Shown here one piece after another: positions 63,701 to 64,000 of a stretch of 64,000 nucleotides of DNA. Within the stretch, counting starts at the first letter, position 1. Every line of letters starts with the position of its first letter. The notes under the pieces were generated by a model. It was given only the letters and a program-made list of their open reading frames with translations, was not told where the DNA came from and searched no databases. A program made the translations under genes and the position numbers. Source of the DNA: Mayamaea pseudoterrestris (taxonomy: Eukaryota; Bacillariophyta; Bacillariophyceae; Sellaphorales; Sellaphoraceae); assembly GCA_027923505.1 (NCBI GenBank), contig BROI01000009.1:186001-250000 (forward strand). The letters are read 5' to 3'.

Positions 63701-63718
63701 CGAAAGCACTACGACTAG
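60707..63718 (+). CDS. Plastid-type protein with C-terminal PPP-like phosphatase
   Basis: From ATG 60707 the 1003-residue product starts with a signal peptide (RRFHFLVAVASISICCHVSN), suggesting plastid or secretory delivery; an earlier in-frame ATG at 60530 would hide it behind 59 residues. Residues 50-390 are disordered, basic and Ser/Gln-rich, and contain DGVLPVSDLFYRS twice. A middle region (about 395-750) with EHWVHAAIKWKVCPSDLQEI and LPKGFGKLAVQDRKALKKCQ is unrecognised. The C-terminal 240 residues are a metallophosphatase of the bacterial PPP/ApaH type: VIAIGDVHGCADELQDLL, LLGDLVCKGPSS, ICGNHDFEMRRW and LFVHAGFVSG, with later VYFGHDADRGLQ and GLDTGCVYGG. Substrates could be phosphoproteins or dinucleoside polyphosphates. 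Confidence 0.78.
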   Translation: MNKYLYGERQRRFHFLVAVASISICCHVSNGWISSYPNDRARAHLDNYRIKASNFPLNNDKKAKIANCDSSRIDDDDDDGFRIDSQAERSEVDGQWPLLSQIQVNNKQIRTNDNKGSRKKPKDFIERSKTRIKAKPLPIYFTSTSNSFQQRPASASYSSLLPPIRPSELYPTDKKQANGDGSQTSSGLSSWEDFLGVSVADATHKRSFPKETALRSSDTSAISMDLLNSTGRQSLFVTAKGKPNNRTKTRLRANAQHRQQRQASLDGVLPVSDLFYRSPGHESPNDSYKKQDTQLIDGVLPVSDLFYRSGSNNTDRIIAGGQAGDATATTGKRISGRPKRGASSNQQPTLPLSFDPSLSTSKKQRDRKVVRRGMEMLVGGVSINADPPQRSLELSYQADSDDWASVITLNTLDFGPFLHADSVKKMSQLERAIYCEHWVHAAIKWKVCPSDLQEIVESHTLRHAEAKKGVSGIDTAKNSDDTIMLSGTEFANAEQQQSVRESQEVKIGTWFPHEMDLESFFRNVEQHFLEDTTKSRAIVDTGRELPKGFGKLAVQDRKALKKCQKNELFEARFGLSNKFSVAREDLVSGLKQDGISPIENVYLKAFLMMIGELEDFHALLTNFTLTDQGDGVTAINAEFSVSNLRLMTGTEMQRRLKRMGAAFEAATDSGYFQILVARAAKSETGWSERVRNQVVNECLLADDDLDESEDDYVLKDMTTKNYSIGERNEVTNGVWNQTEDDGRFSVQSPSNATQAPYGGRLGSQLLHAVVEHAKEHQPKVIAIGDVHGCADELQDLLRECDYRPGDLVVLLGDLVCKGPSSIAVVEMSREIGAVAICGNHDFEMRRWQKAIDSGVERPAIGTEHFHIATRLSKACLAWVTNLPWYISSKELGALFVHAGFVSGIRLAKQNPRLMTNMRSILPDGTVTSKFFNNWPWARLWDGPQTVYFGHDADRGLQQYEHAIGLDTGCVYGGRLTACILPEKRLVSVSARREYFKYRRKHYD

Positions 63719-63811
63719 CGAGTTACTTCCGCTGAAACTCAACGATCGCAATCTATTCTTCATAATTAAAAGACGCTAGTAACTCTTATACTTTAATATT
63801 CAGTACTAGGT

Positions 63812-63965
63812 TTATCGAAACATGCTGTCGACTTTTTGAGCCTCCCGCTCCATGAGTGCTATGGGTCGAAGAATATTGCTCTTATTTGTCTCGACAACAT
63901 AGCCATTCTGGACCATTTCACCTACTAGAAAATGCACCTCCTCCAACTGATACATGATGTCCAGC
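63812..63965 (-). CDS. AP-4 sigma-like adaptor subunit, last exon (partial)
   Basis: The last exon of a clathrin-adaptor small chain; the rest lies beyond the window. It begins after a strong acceptor (TTCCTTTCCACAG at 63966 onward) in phase 1, and encodes 50 residues including DIMYQLEEVHFLVGEMVQ and NGYVVETNKSNILRPI. This matches the C-terminal end of sigma adaptins (LDIMFNLEKxHxxxDEM...NGxxVETNKxxIL), best the AP-4 or AP-3 type rather than AP-1/AP-2 (which have EExSK). The stop is at 63812. The tail MEREAQKVDSMFR is a few residues longer than in animals. AP-4 acts in trans-Golgi sorting. Confidence 0.78.
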
Positions 63966-64000
63966 CTGTGGAAAGGAAGCGAAGCGTGAGAAAAAGAGCC

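Overview
The window reads as a nuclear segment of a stramenopile alga, most probably a diatom. Five things point there: a fused triosephosphate isomerase-GAPDH gene (a stramenopile hallmark); several proteins whose N-termini look like a signal peptide followed by a plastid transit peptide; a flavodoxin; an unusual heat-shock-factor-type regulator; and gene-dense DNA with short GT-AG introns. Base composition is moderate and genes lie on both strands with 20-500 bp between them. No bacterial operon logic, CRISPR array or recognisable virus-like element was seen.

Layout. 0-13 kb: a GH81 beta-glucanase cut by the window edge, a TFIIIC TPR subunit, a two-exon HSF, a plastid-type flavodoxin, a broken biotin synthase and a two-exon YebC/TACO1 factor. 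13-29 kb: an MSS51-like protein, heme A synthase (COX15), a 2650-residue SZT2-like protein, a two-exon Sel1-repeat COA7-like protein, a nitrilase, a PTPMT1-like phosphatase and a two-exon WDR83/MORG1-like WD40 protein. 29-42 kb: an MFS transporter, a carrier-family protein with plastid-type leader, a PHD-bromodomain protein, the TPI-GAPDH fusion head-to-head with a cytosolic GAPDH, a 68-residue CDC26 (APC/C) gene, a small plastid-type membrane protein and a secreted nucleoredoxin. 42-53 kb: tRNA-Leu(CAA), a very large unrecognised protein with a Tudor-like head, a cathepsin Z-like protease, a decayed coding stretch, a 42-bp tandem array rich in ACGTCA, and an unrecognised acidic/basic protein. 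54-64 kb: a SPRY-domain protein with a poly-alanine tract, HMG-CoA lyase with a decayed copy of its own 3' end beside it, an AAGAB/IRC6-like adaptin chaperone, a plastid-type protein ending in a PPP-like phosphatase, and the last exon of an AP-4 sigma-like subunit.

Themes. Mitochondrial functions recur: COX15, a COA7-like factor, an MSS51-like protein, the TPI-GAPDH fusion, HMG-CoA lyase and PTPMT1. AAGAB and AP-4 sigma both concern adaptor complexes. Many gene starts could be settled only by finding introns or by rejecting non-ATG starts; exon coordinates worked out by eye are given in the entries.

The most unexpected signals are seven exact copies of the palindrome TACCGGTA, all between genes and mostly 50-150 bp upstream of an ATG; the ACGTCA tandem array; the biotin synthase relic that has lost its whole iron-sulphur core; and a duplicated 13-residue motif in the disordered part of the phosphatase protein. 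Everything here was read by eye; no database search was run.
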